A DNA stretch of 64,000 nt from Pseudoduganella umbonata (GTDB lineage: Bacteria; Pseudomonadota; Gammaproteobacteria; Burkholderiales; Burkholderiaceae_D): contig NZ_JACHXS010000001.1 of assembly GCF_014192225.1 (NCBI RefSeq), positions 770,440 through 834,439 of the forward strand, in the 5' to 3' direction. Shown one piece after another: positions 8,853 to 17,778 of this stretch. The stretch's first letter is position 1. Every line of letters starts with the position of its first letter. The notes under the pieces were generated by a model. The model saw only the letters and a list, made by a program, of their open reading frames with translations. It did no database searches and was not told where the DNA came from. The translations under genes were made by a program, and so were the position numbers.

Positions 8853-11135
8853 ATGACAAGAACCGATCTTCCTCCTGGGCTGGCCCGCATCGAACTGCCG
8901 GAAAACTGGCGTTCAGACTCGCAGATGCAGCTTGCTCCTGGGGAAAACGTGCAGAGTGCGCTGGAGGTTGACCTCGATGCGAAACTGCATTTCGCCAAAG
9001 GCATCGTAGTACTGACGGACCGGCGCCTGCTGGCCCGCGCGCCGAACCAGGAATGGCAGGCCTGGCCCTACCGGCCCGGGCTTTCGCTGAAGCTGCACGA
9101 CCACGCCGGCGTGGGCCACCTGGAGCTGTTCGACGAACACGGCCGCCTCGCCGCATGGCGCTTCACGCTGGGGCAGAACCTGTATGCCATCAAGCTGGCC
9201 GAGGCGTTCGACCCGCTGCGCGACGCGGCGCTGACGGGCCAACCGGTGGCGCGCCCGGAAGAACATGCCTGCCCCACCTGCAAGGCGCCGCTCGAACCGG
9301 ACCAGGACGAGTGCCCGATCTGCACCAAGGTGGTCCACACGCCGCCGTCGACGTGGACGCTGTTCCGGCTGTGGCGCTTCGCCTACCCGTATCGCTGGGC
9401 GCTGGCCGGCGGCTTCACGCTGATGCTGCTGTCCACCGCGGCGCACATGATCCCGCCGTACATCAGCATGCCGCTGATGGACAATGTGCTGATTCCCTAC
9501 CAGAACGGCCAGCCGGTCGACACCAGCCTGGTGACGATGTACATGTCGGCGCTGTTCGGCTCCGCGATCCTGGCCTGGCTGCTCGGCTGGGGCAAGACCT
9601 ATGTGCTCGCGCTGGTGTCCGAACGGATCGGTGCCGACCTGCGCACGTCCACCTACGAACACCTGCTGCGCCTGTCGCTGGAGTACTTCGGCGGCAAGCG
9701 CACCGGCGACCTGATGGCGCGGATCGGCAGCGAGAGCGACCGGATCTGCGTGTTCCTGTCGCTGCACCTGCTCGACTTCGCCTCCGACTGCCTGATGATC
9801 ATCATGACCGGCGTGATCCTGTTCACGATCGATCCGTGGCTGGCCCTGGTCACGCTGGTACCGCTGCCATTCATCGCATGGCTGATCCACCTGGTGCGCG
9901 ACCGCCTGCGCACCGGCTTCGAGAAGATCGACCGGGTGTGGGGTGAAGTGACCAACGTGCTGGCCGATACGATCCCCGGCATCCGCGTCGTGAAAGCGTT
10001 CGCGCAGGAATCGCGCGAGGCCCACCGGTTCCGCATCGCCAACCGGCACAACCTCGCCGTCAACGACAAGCTGAACAAGGTGTGGTCGCTGTTCTCGCCG
10101 ACCGTATCGTTCCTGACCGAGATCGGCCTGCTGGTGATCTACGTGTTCGGCATCTGGCAGGTGTCGCAGTCGCATGTGACGGTCGGCGTGCTGACCGCGT
10201 TCCTGACGTACTCGACGCGTTTCTACAGCCGCCTCGATTCGATGAGCCGGATCGTCTCGGTGACGCAGAAGTCGGCATCGGCCGCCAAGCGGATCTTCGA
10301 TATCCTGGACCACGTGTCGTCGGTGCCGGAGCCGGCCAATCCCGTCAAGCTGGCGAAAGTGGACGGCAACATCACGCTGCGCGAGGTCGGTTTCCGCTAT
10401 GGCAACCGGGCCGTGAACCGCGGCGTGAACCTGGAGATCAAGGCCGGCGAGATGATCGGCCTGGTGGGGCATTCCGGTTCGGGCAAGTCCACGCTGGTCA
10501 ACCTGATCTGCCGTTTCTACGATGTGGCGGAAGGCGCGATCCTGCTCGATGGCGTGGACATCCGCTCGCTGGCCGTGTCCGACTACCGCCGCAATATCGG
10601 CCTCGTGCTGCAGGAGCCGTTCCTGTTCTTCGGCACGATCGCCGAGAACATCGCCTATGGCAAGCCGGATGCGACGCGCGCCCAGATCATGGCCGCCGCA
10701 CGCGCCGCGCACGCCCACGACTTCATCCTGCGGCTGCCGCAGGGCTACGATTCGATGGTGGGCGAGCGGGGCCAGGGCCTTTCCGGCGGCGAACGCCAGC
10801 GCATCTCGATCGCCCGCGCCCTGCTGATCGATCCGCGCATCCTGATCCTGGACGAAGCGACGGCATCGGTCGACTCCGAGACCGAGAAGGAAATCCAGAA
10901 AGCGCTGGACAACCTGGTGGCCGGCCGCACCACGATCGCCATTGCCCACCGGCTGTCGACGCTGCAGCGTGCCAACCGGCTGGTGGTGATGGACCGCGGC
11001 AAGGTGGTCGAGGAAGGCCCGCACGAAGAACTGATGGCGCAGGAAGGCGCCTATTACCGGCTGTACCAGGCGCAGGCCCGCAACGTCGATACCGACCTGG
11101 ATGACAAGGGAGCATCACGCGATGACGACAATTGA
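8853..11135 (+). CDS. Cyanophycin-metabolism-associated ABC exporter (fused permease/ATPase with N-terminal extension)
   Basis: A 760-residue half-transporter. Residues 1-120 form a soluble extension with a PH-like pattern (KGIVVLTDRRLLAR). It is followed by a four-cysteine zinc ribbon (Cys140, 143, 154, 157; CPTCKAPL and CPIC), then a six-helix ABC membrane domain (about 170-470). The nucleotide-binding domain has Walker A GHSGSGKST near residue 541, the signature GLSGGERQR, Walker B ILILDEAT and the H-loop AHRLST. It probably works as a homodimer. Transporters of this architecture sit beside cphA in many Burkholderiales and are annotated as cyanophycin-associated, but their cargo is unknown. 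It overlaps the DUF1854 gene by 14 bp, implying translational coupling. Confidence 0.9.
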   Translation: MTRTDLPPGLARIELPENWRSDSQMQLAPGENVQSALEVDLDAKLHFAKGIVVLTDRRLLARAPNQEWQAWPYRPGLSLKLHDHAGVGHLELFDEHGRLAAWRFTLGQNLYAIKLAEAFDPLRDAALTGQPVARPEEHACPTCKAPLEPDQDECPICTKVVHTPPSTWTLFRLWRFAYPYRWALAGGFTLMLLSTAAHMIPPYISMPLMDNVLIPYQNGQPVDTSLVTMYMSALFGSAILAWLLGWGKTYVLALVSERIGADLRTSTYEHLLRLSLEYFGGKRTGDLMARIGSESDRICVFLSLHLLDFASDCLMIIMTGVILFTIDPWLALVTLVPLPFIAWLIHLVRDRLRTGFEKIDRVWGEVTNVLADTIPGIRVVKAFAQESREAHRFRIANRHNLAVNDKLNKVWSLFSPTVSFLTEIGLLVIYVFGIWQVSQSHVTVGVLTAFLTYSTRFYSRLDSMSRIVSVTQKSASAAKRIFDILDHVSSVPEPANPVKLAKVDGNITLREVGFRYGNRAVNRGVNLEIKAGEMIGLVGHSGSGKSTLVNLICRFYDVAEGAILLDGVDIRSLAVSDYRRNIGLVLQEPFLFFGTIAENIAYGKPDATRAQIMAAARAAHAHDFILRLPQGYDSMVGERGQGLSGGERQRISIARALLIDPRILILDEATASVDSETEKEIQKALDNLVAGRTTIAIAHRLSTLQRANRLVVMDRGKVVEEGPHEELMAQEGAYYRLYQAQARNVDTDLDDKGASRDDDN

Positions 11136-11592
11136 TTTCCAGCTGCGGCGCGACCCGTTCGGCCGCCTTTCCCTGACCGACGCGAACGGCATGGTGTACG
11201 AAGGCGTGTCACCGGTGCGCGCATTCCCGATCCAGGCGCCGGACGAAGGCCTGGCGCTGGTGAACGCGGACGGCAAGGAAGTGGTCTGGATCGACCGCGT
11301 CGACGATTTGCCGGCGCAGACGGCGGCGCTGATCCGCGAAGAATTGTCGGGCCGGGAATTCATGCCGGAGATCCAGCGCATCGTCGATGTGACGAGCTTC
11401 GCCACGCCCTGCACGTGGACCGTCGACACGGACCGCGGCACCGCCGATTTCGTGCTGCGCGGCGAGGAAGACATTCGCCGCATCGGCACCGAGGCACTGC
11501 TGATCTCGGACACCCATGGCATCCAGTTCCTGATCCGCAATCAGTACACGCTGGACAAGCACAGCAAGAAGATCCTCGACCGCTTCATGTGA
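11122..11592 (+). CDS. DUF1854 protein of the cyanophycin locus
   Basis: A 156-residue protein starting MTTIDFQLRRDPFGRLSL. The ATG at 11122 lies inside the end of the ABC gene and has an AAGGGA ribosome site at 11106; a start 21 bp earlier in frame has no better support. It shows the DUF1854 features FPIQAPDEGLALV, GKEVVWI near residue 55, TWTVDTDRG and the conserved end RNQYTLDKHSKKILDRF. It is soluble with no signal peptide. In related genomes this family always seems to follow the cyanophycin-linked ABC transporter, so it may be a cytosolic partner of the transporter. Its biochemical role is unknown. Confidence 0.85.
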   Translation: MTTIDFQLRRDPFGRLSLTDANGMVYEGVSPVRAFPIQAPDEGLALVNADGKEVVWIDRVDDLPAQTAALIREELSGREFMPEIQRIVDVTSFATPCTWTVDTDRGTADFVLRGEEDIRRIGTEALLISDTHGIQFLIRNQYTLDKHSKKILDRFM

Positions 11593-11617
11593 TGGCCCGC
11601 CCGGGGCCGCCGCTGGA

Positions 11618-12496
11618 TTACTTCAGGTACGGCACACAGGCGGCGGTCTTTTTGGCCGCGCCGTCGCACACGGCGCGGCGACACTCGACGGCGCCCGATT
11701 CGCCGGGGCCCGGGCAGCGCGCGAACACGGCGCCGTAGCGGTCCTTGCGAGGGGCGGCCTCGCTGCGCTGGCGCTGCGGCAATGCAGACGGCTGGGATCG
11801 CTGAGCGGGCTCGGAAGACCGGGACGACTGGACGACGGCGGGCGCTGCCGACTCGTCGCCGGAACCGCCCGACGTTTGTACCGGCGCCACCTGGGCGGTT
11901 ACCCACTCCGGCAAGTCGCGCAGCACCGCGGCCGGGACCGGCTGGCCCGGCAGGACCAGCGGCGGCAGGCGGTCGGCGGAAGCCGGGGCTGCGGCGACCG
12001 GCGCCATTCGTTGCCCTGGTTCGAACTGATCGACCTGGTTGTCCCGACTATCCCGACTCATCTGATCGGGCTGATCGACCTGCGGTGCCTGCTGTGCAAG
12101 CGGTGCCTGGCCAGGCGTGGCCGATGGCGTTGCCGCCGGGCCCGCCGCCTGCGACCGTCCGGCCAGCGAACTCTCGACATTCGCCATGGTCCGGTTCGTT
12201 TGCCAGGCCTGTACGCCCCAGACCGTTGCGGCGATGGTGGCCGCTGCCAGCAAGGCGGCACCCGCCCATGCGACTTTTCGGGGATTCATCGACGGCAGCG
12301 GAGAATCGGGCGACAGCGATTCGTGCGATGCCGATCCGTGCGATGCCGATCCGTACGATCCAGCTTCGCGCGCCCCAGCTTCGTGGGATGCGGTTTCGTG
12401 ATGTGCAGTGTCGTGGGAGGCGGTTTGGCGAAATGCAGCGTCGCGCGATGCCGTTCCGCGTGCGTGCTCCCCTGGTGGTTGGCTGTCCGGGTCCAT
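11618..12496 (-). CDS. Single-pass membrane protein with C-terminal four-cysteine signature (copy 1)
   Basis: A 292-residue protein. The cytoplasmic N-terminus (1-70) is a His/Ser/Ala/Glu repeat (ASHDTAHHETASHEAG, SASHGSASHES) built on a short DNA repeat. One membrane helix follows (about 75-97, AWAGAALLAAATIAATVWG), then a long Ala/Pro/Gln-rich linker. The last 35 residues carry four cysteines spaced C-x10-C-x4-C-x9-C with GAV before the second and PYL after the fourth. The same C-terminal signature with identical spacing occurs in the gene at 15667-16554. I do not recognise the family. The topology suggests the cysteine tail is periplasmic and perhaps disulfide-bonded. It is divergent from the YdeP-type oxidoreductase gene. 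Confidence 0.75.
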   Translation of the reverse strand: MDPDSQPPGEHARGTASRDAAFRQTASHDTAHHETASHEAGAREAGSYGSASHGSASHESLSPDSPLPSMNPRKVAWAGAALLAAATIAATVWGVQAWQTNRTMANVESSLAGRSQAAGPAATPSATPGQAPLAQQAPQVDQPDQMSRDSRDNQVDQFEPGQRMAPVAAAPASADRLPPLVLPGQPVPAAVLRDLPEWVTAQVAPVQTSGGSGDESAAPAVVQSSRSSEPAQRSQPSALPQRQRSEAAPRKDRYGAVFARCPGPGESGAVECRRAVCDGAAKKTAACVPYLK

Positions 12497-12614
12497 CCCG
12501 GAAGGATACCGCAGCTGCGCGTGATGCGGCGCACAATGATGTCCGGCATTGTGCGGTTGCGCACCGACAACCCGGCCATGCGGGGCTACCGTGGCTCGTC
12601 ATCCAGGAGGGACC

Positions 12615-14909
12615 ATGAGCGACGAGTTGAAGATCGAATCAGCGGACATGCCGGCGGGCGGCTGGGGCTCGGTGAAGGAAGTGACCAACATCCTGTTCCA
12701 CGAGCACGTGCCGCTGAAGGACAGCCGCCTGCTCCTCAAACAGAACAAGCCGGACGGCTATGCCTGCGTCAGCTGTGCCTGGGCCAAGCCGGCCAATCCG
12801 CACCCGTTCGAATTCTGCGAAAGCGGCGCCAAGGCTACCGCGTGGGAAACCACCAGCAAGACCATCGGCGCCGAGTTCTTCGAACGGCACACGGTTACCG
12901 AACTGGAGAGCTGGAGCGACCATGCGCTGGAGGACCTGGGCCGCCTCACGGTACCGCTGCGGTGGGACGCCGCCAGCGACCGGTACCGCCCCATCGACTG
13001 GGACACCGCCTTCGCCGAGATCGGCGCCGCGCTGCGGGCCTGCGACCGCGAGAACGTGGTGTTCTACAGTTCCGGCCGGGCCTCGCTGGAAGCGTCGTAC
13101 ATGTACCAGCTGCTGGCCCGCATGTACGGCAACAACAACCTGCCGGACAGCTCGAACATGTGCCACGAGAGCACGTCGGTAGGCTTGAAGAAAACCATCG
13201 GCGTCGCCGTCGGCACCGTGGGGTTGAACGATTTCGAGCACACCGACTGCATTTTCTTCTTTGGCCAGAACGTCGGCGTGAACAGCCCGCGCATGCTGCA
13301 CCAGCTGCAGGAAGCGCGCAAGCGCGGCGTGCCCATCATCACGTTCAATCCGCTGCGCGAGCGCGGCCTGGTCAGCTTCACCAACCCGCAATCGCCGCTG
13401 GAGATGCTGATGGGCCAGGAAACGCCGATCAGCACCCAGTATCACCAGTTGAAACCCGGCGGCGACACCGCTGCGCTGATGGGACTCTGCAAGGCCGTAC
13501 TGGGACACGACGACGCGGCCCGCGCCGCCGGTGCCCAGCGCGTGCTGGACATGCCGTTTCTGCAGGAACACACGCATGGCTTCGCGGACTTCGAACGATC
13601 CGTGCGGGAATGTTCGTGGGAAACCATCGAAGCCGAGGCCGGGCTGAGCCGTGCCGCGATCGAGGCGGCCGCCGACGTGTATTGCAGGTCCGGCGCCGTG
13701 ATGGGCGTCTATGGCATGGGCCTGACGCAGCACCGCCATGGCGTGCAGAACGTGACGATGCTGGTCAATTTCCTCCTATTGCGCGGCAATATCGGCAAGC
13801 CGGGCGCCGGCATTTGCCCGGTGCGCGGGCACTCGAACGTGCAGGGCCAGCGCACCGTCGGCATTACCGAGAAGCCCGAGCTGGCGCCGCTCGACAAGCT
13901 GAAGGAACAATATGGCTTCGAACCGCCCCGCAAGCCCGGCATGAATACCGTGGAGGCGTGTGAAGCGATCCTGGCCGGCAAGGTGCCTGCGTTCATTGCG
14001 CTCGGTGGCAATTTCGTGCGCGCGGTGCCGGATACGGTGCGGATGGAAGCGGCCTGGCGCGAACTGCCCCTGACGGTGCAGGTTTCCACGAAGCTGAACC
14101 GTAACCACGTGATCCACGGCAAGGCCTCCTATGTGCTGCCCTGCCTGGGCCGCATCGAGATCGACCGCCAGCGCGGCATTCCCCAGTCCGTGTCGGTGGA
14201 AGACAGCACCGCGTGCATGCATGGCTCGCGCGGCATGGCGGAACCCGCCGCAGCGACGCTGCTGTCGGAACCGGCGATCGTGGCGGCACTGGCGAAGGCG
14301 ACGCTGCCGCCTAACCCGAAAGTGGACTGGGATGCGTGGGTAGCCGACTATGGCCGCATCCGCGATGCGATCGAAGCCACCTACCCCGACATCTTCAAGG
14401 ACTTCAATGCGCGGATGTGGACGCCCGGCGGTTTCCGCAAGCCGCTGGGCGCCGCCGAACGCGTGTGGGACACGCCCAGCAAGCGGGCCGAATTCACCGT
14501 GCCGCAGTCGCTGCAGGTCGATCCCGATTCGGACAGCCGGGATCCGGCGGCGCTGCGGCTGTTCACGGTGCGCAGCGACGGCCAGTTCAATACCACGATC
14601 TACAGCAACGAAGACCGCTTCCGCGGCGTCAGCGGCACCCGCATGGTGCTGTTCATGGCGCGCGCCGACATGGCACGGCACCAGCTGGCCGAAGGCGACG
14701 TGATCGACCTGGCGACGGCCGTCAGCAGCGACGCGCCGCGCCACGTGCGCGGACTGCGGGTGGTGCCGTACGACATACCGGAAGGCTGCGTGGCCGGCTA
14801 CTATCCGGAATGTAATCCGCTGGTGCCTTTGTGGCATCACGCCATCGACAGCAAGGTTCCGGCGGTGAAATCCATCGATGTGCTGCTGCGCCGCGCCGTC
14901 GTGCATTGA
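12615..14909 (+). CDS. FdhF/YdeP family molybdopterin oxidoreductase
   Basis: A 764-residue protein of the formate-dehydrogenase-H/YdeP family: a molybdopterin oxidoreductase domain (about 100-520) and a molybdopterin-dinucleotide-binding C-terminal domain (about 630-755). Conserved pieces include YACVSCAWAKP near the N-terminus, SSNMCHESTSVG where the family has its Mo-ligand region, and FFFGQNVGVNSPRM, GICPVRGHSNVQGQRT and TPSKRAEF. Escherichia coli YdeP is linked to acid resistance; the natural substrate of the family is not settled. The ATG at 12615 follows a good GGAGG site at 12606; an in-frame upstream extension lacks one. No fdhD or molybdenum-cofactor gene is adjacent. It has no twin-arginine signal and is probably cytoplasmic. 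Confidence 0.88.
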   Translation: MSDELKIESADMPAGGWGSVKEVTNILFHEHVPLKDSRLLLKQNKPDGYACVSCAWAKPANPHPFEFCESGAKATAWETTSKTIGAEFFERHTVTELESWSDHALEDLGRLTVPLRWDAASDRYRPIDWDTAFAEIGAALRACDRENVVFYSSGRASLEASYMYQLLARMYGNNNLPDSSNMCHESTSVGLKKTIGVAVGTVGLNDFEHTDCIFFFGQNVGVNSPRMLHQLQEARKRGVPIITFNPLRERGLVSFTNPQSPLEMLMGQETPISTQYHQLKPGGDTAALMGLCKAVLGHDDAARAAGAQRVLDMPFLQEHTHGFADFERSVRECSWETIEAEAGLSRAAIEAAADVYCRSGAVMGVYGMGLTQHRHGVQNVTMLVNFLLLRGNIGKPGAGICPVRGHSNVQGQRTVGITEKPELAPLDKLKEQYGFEPPRKPGMNTVEACEAILAGKVPAFIALGGNFVRAVPDTVRMEAAWRELPLTVQVSTKLNRNHVIHGKASYVLPCLGRIEIDRQRGIPQSVSVEDSTACMHGSRGMAEPAAATLLSEPAIVAALAKATLPPNPKVDWDAWVADYGRIRDAIEATYPDIFKDFNARMWTPGGFRKPLGAAERVWDTPSKRAEFTVPQSLQVDPDSDSRDPAALRLFTVRSDGQFNTTIYSNEDRFRGVSGTRMVLFMARADMARHQLAEGDVIDLATAVSSDAPRHVRGLRVVPYDIPEGCVAGYYPECNPLVPLWHHAIDSKVPAVKSIDVLLRRAVVH

Positions 14910-14971
14910 CCGGATCGACCACACCAGTCCGGAGCGGTTGAGGTTCCTTAAAAAATAATAGGTTCGTGAGA

Positions 14972-14999
14972 TTGACAAAAGAACCATTGGGGCTACGCT
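14972..14999 (+). promoter_or_regulatory. Putative sigma-70 promoter of the PEP-CTERM gene
   Basis: TTGACA at 14972-14977 is followed after 16 bp by TACGCT at 14994-14999. The -35 is perfect and the -10 matches the consensus at three of six positions. It lies 60 bp before the start of the PEP-CTERM gene, in an AT-rich gap after the oxidoreductase stop. Confidence 0.45.
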
Positions 15000-15058
15000 G
15001 GAGTTAGCGCGCGCCCCAACCTCAATCGGTTCTCTCAACTACTTCGACTGGAGTGATC

Positions 15059-15613
15059 ATGCCCGCATCTGTCTCGACCAGATGGGCAGGGGCCACCGCG
15101 CTCGCCGCGCTGCTGGCCTGCCCTGCCTTCGCTGAAACGCAATCGGTTTATTACGACAACCTGACGGCCAGCGCCGTCGTCGCGGCGCAGCTCAACCCCG
15201 GCGACAACCTGTTCATCGATACCTTCACCACCGAGCACGGCAGCCTTACCCAGACCACCACCTTCACGCTGGCCGACGCGGTCGATTTCAACGGCCTGGC
15301 CGGCTGGATCATCGATACCGCAGACGGCCAGGGTCCCCGGCTGGTGGGGGTCAATATCGACATCCTCGATGCCGCATCGAACGTGGTGGCCAGCGACGAC
15401 TTCGAAGGCGTGCTGGGCGGCTTCGCGGATTCGAGCTTCCTGGGCAGCCTGGGGCCGGGTACCTATACGCTGATCGCAACCGGCAATGCGGCGCGCGATG
15501 CGTCGCTCGATATCTCGCTGTCGTTTACACAGCCGGTTCCCGAACCCGCGACCTATGGCATGCTGATCGGCGGACTCGGCGTGCTGGCGATGCTGGCACG
15601 GCGGCGCCGATAG
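15059..15613 (+). CDS. PEP-CTERM sorting-domain exported protein
   Basis: A 184-residue protein with an N-terminal signal peptide (residues 1-26, ending PAFA) and a beta-rich middle. The C-terminal sorting signal is VPEPATYGMLIGGLGVLAML followed by a basic RRRR end. Such proteins are exported by Sec, recognised by an exosortase at the PEP motif, and processed at the membrane, usually in exopolysaccharide-producing bacteria. The ATG at 15059 has GGAG six bases upstream and was preferred over the in-frame GTG at 15053. No exosortase is in the window, so it must be encoded elsewhere. It sits convergent to the second four-cysteine gene. Confidence 0.88.
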   Translation: MPASVSTRWAGATALAALLACPAFAETQSVYYDNLTASAVVAAQLNPGDNLFIDTFTTEHGSLTQTTTFTLADAVDFNGLAGWIIDTADGQGPRLVGVNIDILDAASNVVASDDFEGVLGGFADSSFLGSLGPGTYTLIATGNAARDASLDISLSFTQPVPEPATYGMLIGGLGVLAMLARRRR

Positions 15614-15666
15614 GTTGCAAGCCCCGGGCACGGGCTCCACGGCAGCCCGGCGCAGATGAAGGGAGA

Positions 15667-16554
15667 TCAGGGCCGGCGCTCAAGGTAGGGCCGGCACGCC
15701 GCTTCTTTCCCGGCGCCGCCGTTGCAGATGTGCCAGCGGCACATTACCGCGCCTTTCTTGCCGAGCGGCGGACAGCGCTTGAACGTTCCGCCGCTGCGCG
15801 CCGCGCCCTTCTTCGCGACGCGGCGCTCCTGCACACCATCGCGCTTTGCCACACGCGCCGGGCGGCTCCGCTTCGGCGGCTGCGCCCCTGCGTCCATCGC
15901 GGTGCTGGCGTCGCCGTTTGCTTTCGCCTGGCTTGCGCTGGTCGAAGCTGCCGCTGCGCCTGTCCCGGCTCCGGCAGCGGTGCCAGCCATCTGTTGCGCT
16001 GCCGGTGCAGGCGGCGTGGCATTGACGGGTGCCGGCCCCGACGCCGGTGCGGGTGTGGGTACAGGGCCGGCTGGCGACTGCGGCGTTGCCGTGGCCAGCA
16101 CCGCCGCACCGGCCAGCCCCGCTGCCGCGCCGGGCAGCATGCTGGCAGGCGCCACCGCGGTTGCAGGCGGGGGCACCTCTGGCGTGACCGGCGCCCCCGG
16201 CGCGGCCGCCAGGCCAGGCGCTTCGGCCGGGCCCTCGACCGAAAGCGCAGCCACGCTGGCCACCTGGCGCAGCGCCTGCTCGGCCTGCCACTTGCGCACC
16301 AGCGTGGGCGCTATCGCAACGATCGCCAGCACGAGCAGGCCGATGAAGATCCACGGCAGGCGGTGGCGCCAGCGAAACGCGGCACTGTCGTCTGCCACGC
16401 TCTCGGCCGGGGGAACAAAAACGCCTGGGCCGTCGGTGCCGGCGGCCGTCGCCGGTGGAGGCGCGTTCGCGCCTGCGGATGGCGTATTGGCGTCGTCCGC
16501 GGCGGTTGCAGGCTGGGCGGCTTGTTCTGGTGGAGGTGGAAAATGTTCACGCAT
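15667..16554 (-). CDS. Single-pass membrane protein with C-terminal four-cysteine signature (copy 2)
   Basis: A 295-residue protein. A Pro/Ala-rich cytoplasmic segment (1-62) precedes one helix (about 66-84, LPWIFIGLLVLAIVAIAP). A long Ala/Pro/Val low-complexity stalk follows (100-225), then a basic region KRSRPARVAKR, and a tail with cysteines spaced C-x10-C-x4-C-x9-C, ending ACRPYLERRP. Tail spacing and the GAV and PYL positions are identical to the protein at 11618-12496, while the rest shares only architecture. This looks like a small paralogous family with a fixed C-terminal module. Function unknown. It lies 103 bp downstream of the aldo/keto reductase gene on the same strand. Confidence 0.75.
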   Translation of the reverse strand: MREHFPPPPEQAAQPATAADDANTPSAGANAPPPATAAGTDGPGVFVPPAESVADDSAAFRWRHRLPWIFIGLLVLAIVAIAPTLVRKWQAEQALRQVASVAALSVEGPAEAPGLAAAPGAPVTPEVPPPATAVAPASMLPGAAAGLAGAAVLATATPQSPAGPVPTPAPASGPAPVNATPPAPAAQQMAGTAAGAGTGAAAASTSASQAKANGDASTAMDAGAQPPKRSRPARVAKRDGVQERRVAKKGAARSGGTFKRCPPLGKKGAVMCRWHICNGGAGKEAACRPYLERRP

Positions 16555-16657
16555 ACAGTAGAGTACGACTTTTGCGCCTGGCGCGCGAGGTGGCGCGCCA
16601 CGAACGTGGCGGCGGCCGCGCCATCATCCGGCCAGCCGGTCCACCGCGCCGCACGGA

Positions 16658-17656
16658 TTACGGAGTCGCCCTCCGCGGTGGAATCGGCGCATCCCGCGGC
16701 AACAGGCCCTCGGCCAGCAGTTCCTGCCAGAACACTTCCGGTATTTCGATCTCCAGCAGGGTGGCATTGCGCTGCAAGTGAGCGGGACTGCTGGCACCGG
16801 GAATGGTGGCGACGACGACCGGATGCGCCAGGCCGAATTGCAGCGCGGCAGCGGCCAGGTCGACATTGTGCCGCGCCGCCACCTGGCGCAGGCGCTCGCG
16901 GTGCTGTTGCTGCTCCGGCCTGGCCGGCCCATAGTCGTAGTTGCTGCCACCGGCCAGGAAACCGGAGTTGAACGGCCCACCCTGCACCACGTGCGCACCG
17001 CGTTCGGCGCACAGCGGGAACAGTTCCTCCAGCGGAGTCTGTTCCATCAGCGTGTAGCGGCCGGCCAGCAGGAAGATGTCCGGATCGGATTGCTGCAGCG
17101 CGCGCAGGCACGGTTCGACGGTATTCACACCCAGTCCCCAGCCCTTGATCAGGCCCTCCTCGCGCATCTTGACAAGTTCTTCGAAGGCGCCGCCGGGGCC
17201 CGCGGCAATCCGGAAGTAATGGTCGAACTCGTTGCCGAGAAAGTCGGGTGACAGGTCGTGCACGTAAGCGATGTCGATGCTGCCGATGGCCAGGCGCTGG
17301 AGGCTGTCCTCCACCGAGCGGCGGGCGCCGGCGGCCGTGTAGTCGAGCACGCGCCGGAACGGCAGCGATGTAACGAACGGGCTGGCGATGTCGCCGGCCA
17401 CGTCCGGCACGAGCAGCCGGCCCACCTTGGTCGAGAGCGTGTAGCTGTCACGCGCGCGCCGGCGCAGCGCCTGGCCGAAGCGTAGTTCCGACAGGCCGGT
17501 ACCGTAATGCGGCGCGGTGTCGAAATACCGTATGCCGGCATCCCAGGCAGCGTCCACGGTGGCTTCCCCTGCCGCGTCGGTAGTGGCTTTGTACATGTCG
17601 CCGAGCCCGGTGCCGCCCAGGCCCAGGCGCGTGATCGGTCGATAACGCTGGTTCAC
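16658..17656 (-). CDS. Aldo/keto reductase
   Basis: A 332-residue NADP-dependent oxidoreductase with a TIM-barrel aldo/keto reductase fold. The catalytic tetrad is visible: Asp in RYFDTAPHYGTG, Tyr in HYG, Lys in TLSTKVGRLL and His in IAYVHDLSP. IPGASSPAHL near the C-terminus is the cofactor-binding region. The LGLGGTGLG start and GTGLSELRFGQAL resemble the D-threo-aldose 1-dehydrogenase/L-fucose dehydrogenase branch, so a sugar dehydrogenase role is likely, but the substrate cannot be read from the sequence. The start is GTG at 17656, preceded by GAAGGGA. It has no sugar-metabolism neighbour. Confidence 0.88.
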   Translation of the reverse strand: MNQRYRPITRLGLGGTGLGDMYKATTDAAGEATVDAAWDAGIRYFDTAPHYGTGLSELRFGQALRRRARDSYTLSTKVGRLLVPDVAGDIASPFVTSLPFRRVLDYTAAGARRSVEDSLQRLAIGSIDIAYVHDLSPDFLGNEFDHYFRIAAGPGGAFEELVKMREEGLIKGWGLGVNTVEPCLRALQQSDPDIFLLAGRYTLMEQTPLEELFPLCAERGAHVVQGGPFNSGFLAGGSNYDYGPARPEQQQHRERLRQVAARHNVDLAAAALQFGLAHPVVVATIPGASSPAHLQRNATLLEIEIPEVFWQELLAEGLLPRDAPIPPRRATP

Positions 17657-17778
17657 GTTGGATCCCTTCTTCCCGTTGATGGAGGCGCGGCGGATCGCCG
17701 CGGGCTCATGCTACACCGCGACGGGTACCGCACGATTCAGCTGGCTGAACAGGAACTGCGGCTGTGGCCGCTGCGCCA

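Noticed and set aside
8913..11024. A 703-codon minus-strand frame opposite the ABC transporter
   Set aside because: Shadow frame; no recognisable domain while the plus strand has all ABC motifs.
12300..12420. Possible CRISPR-like or satellite repeats
   Set aside because: Short irregular GATGCCGATCCGTGC-type units without spacers; they encode the repetitive N-terminus of the protein at 11618-12496.
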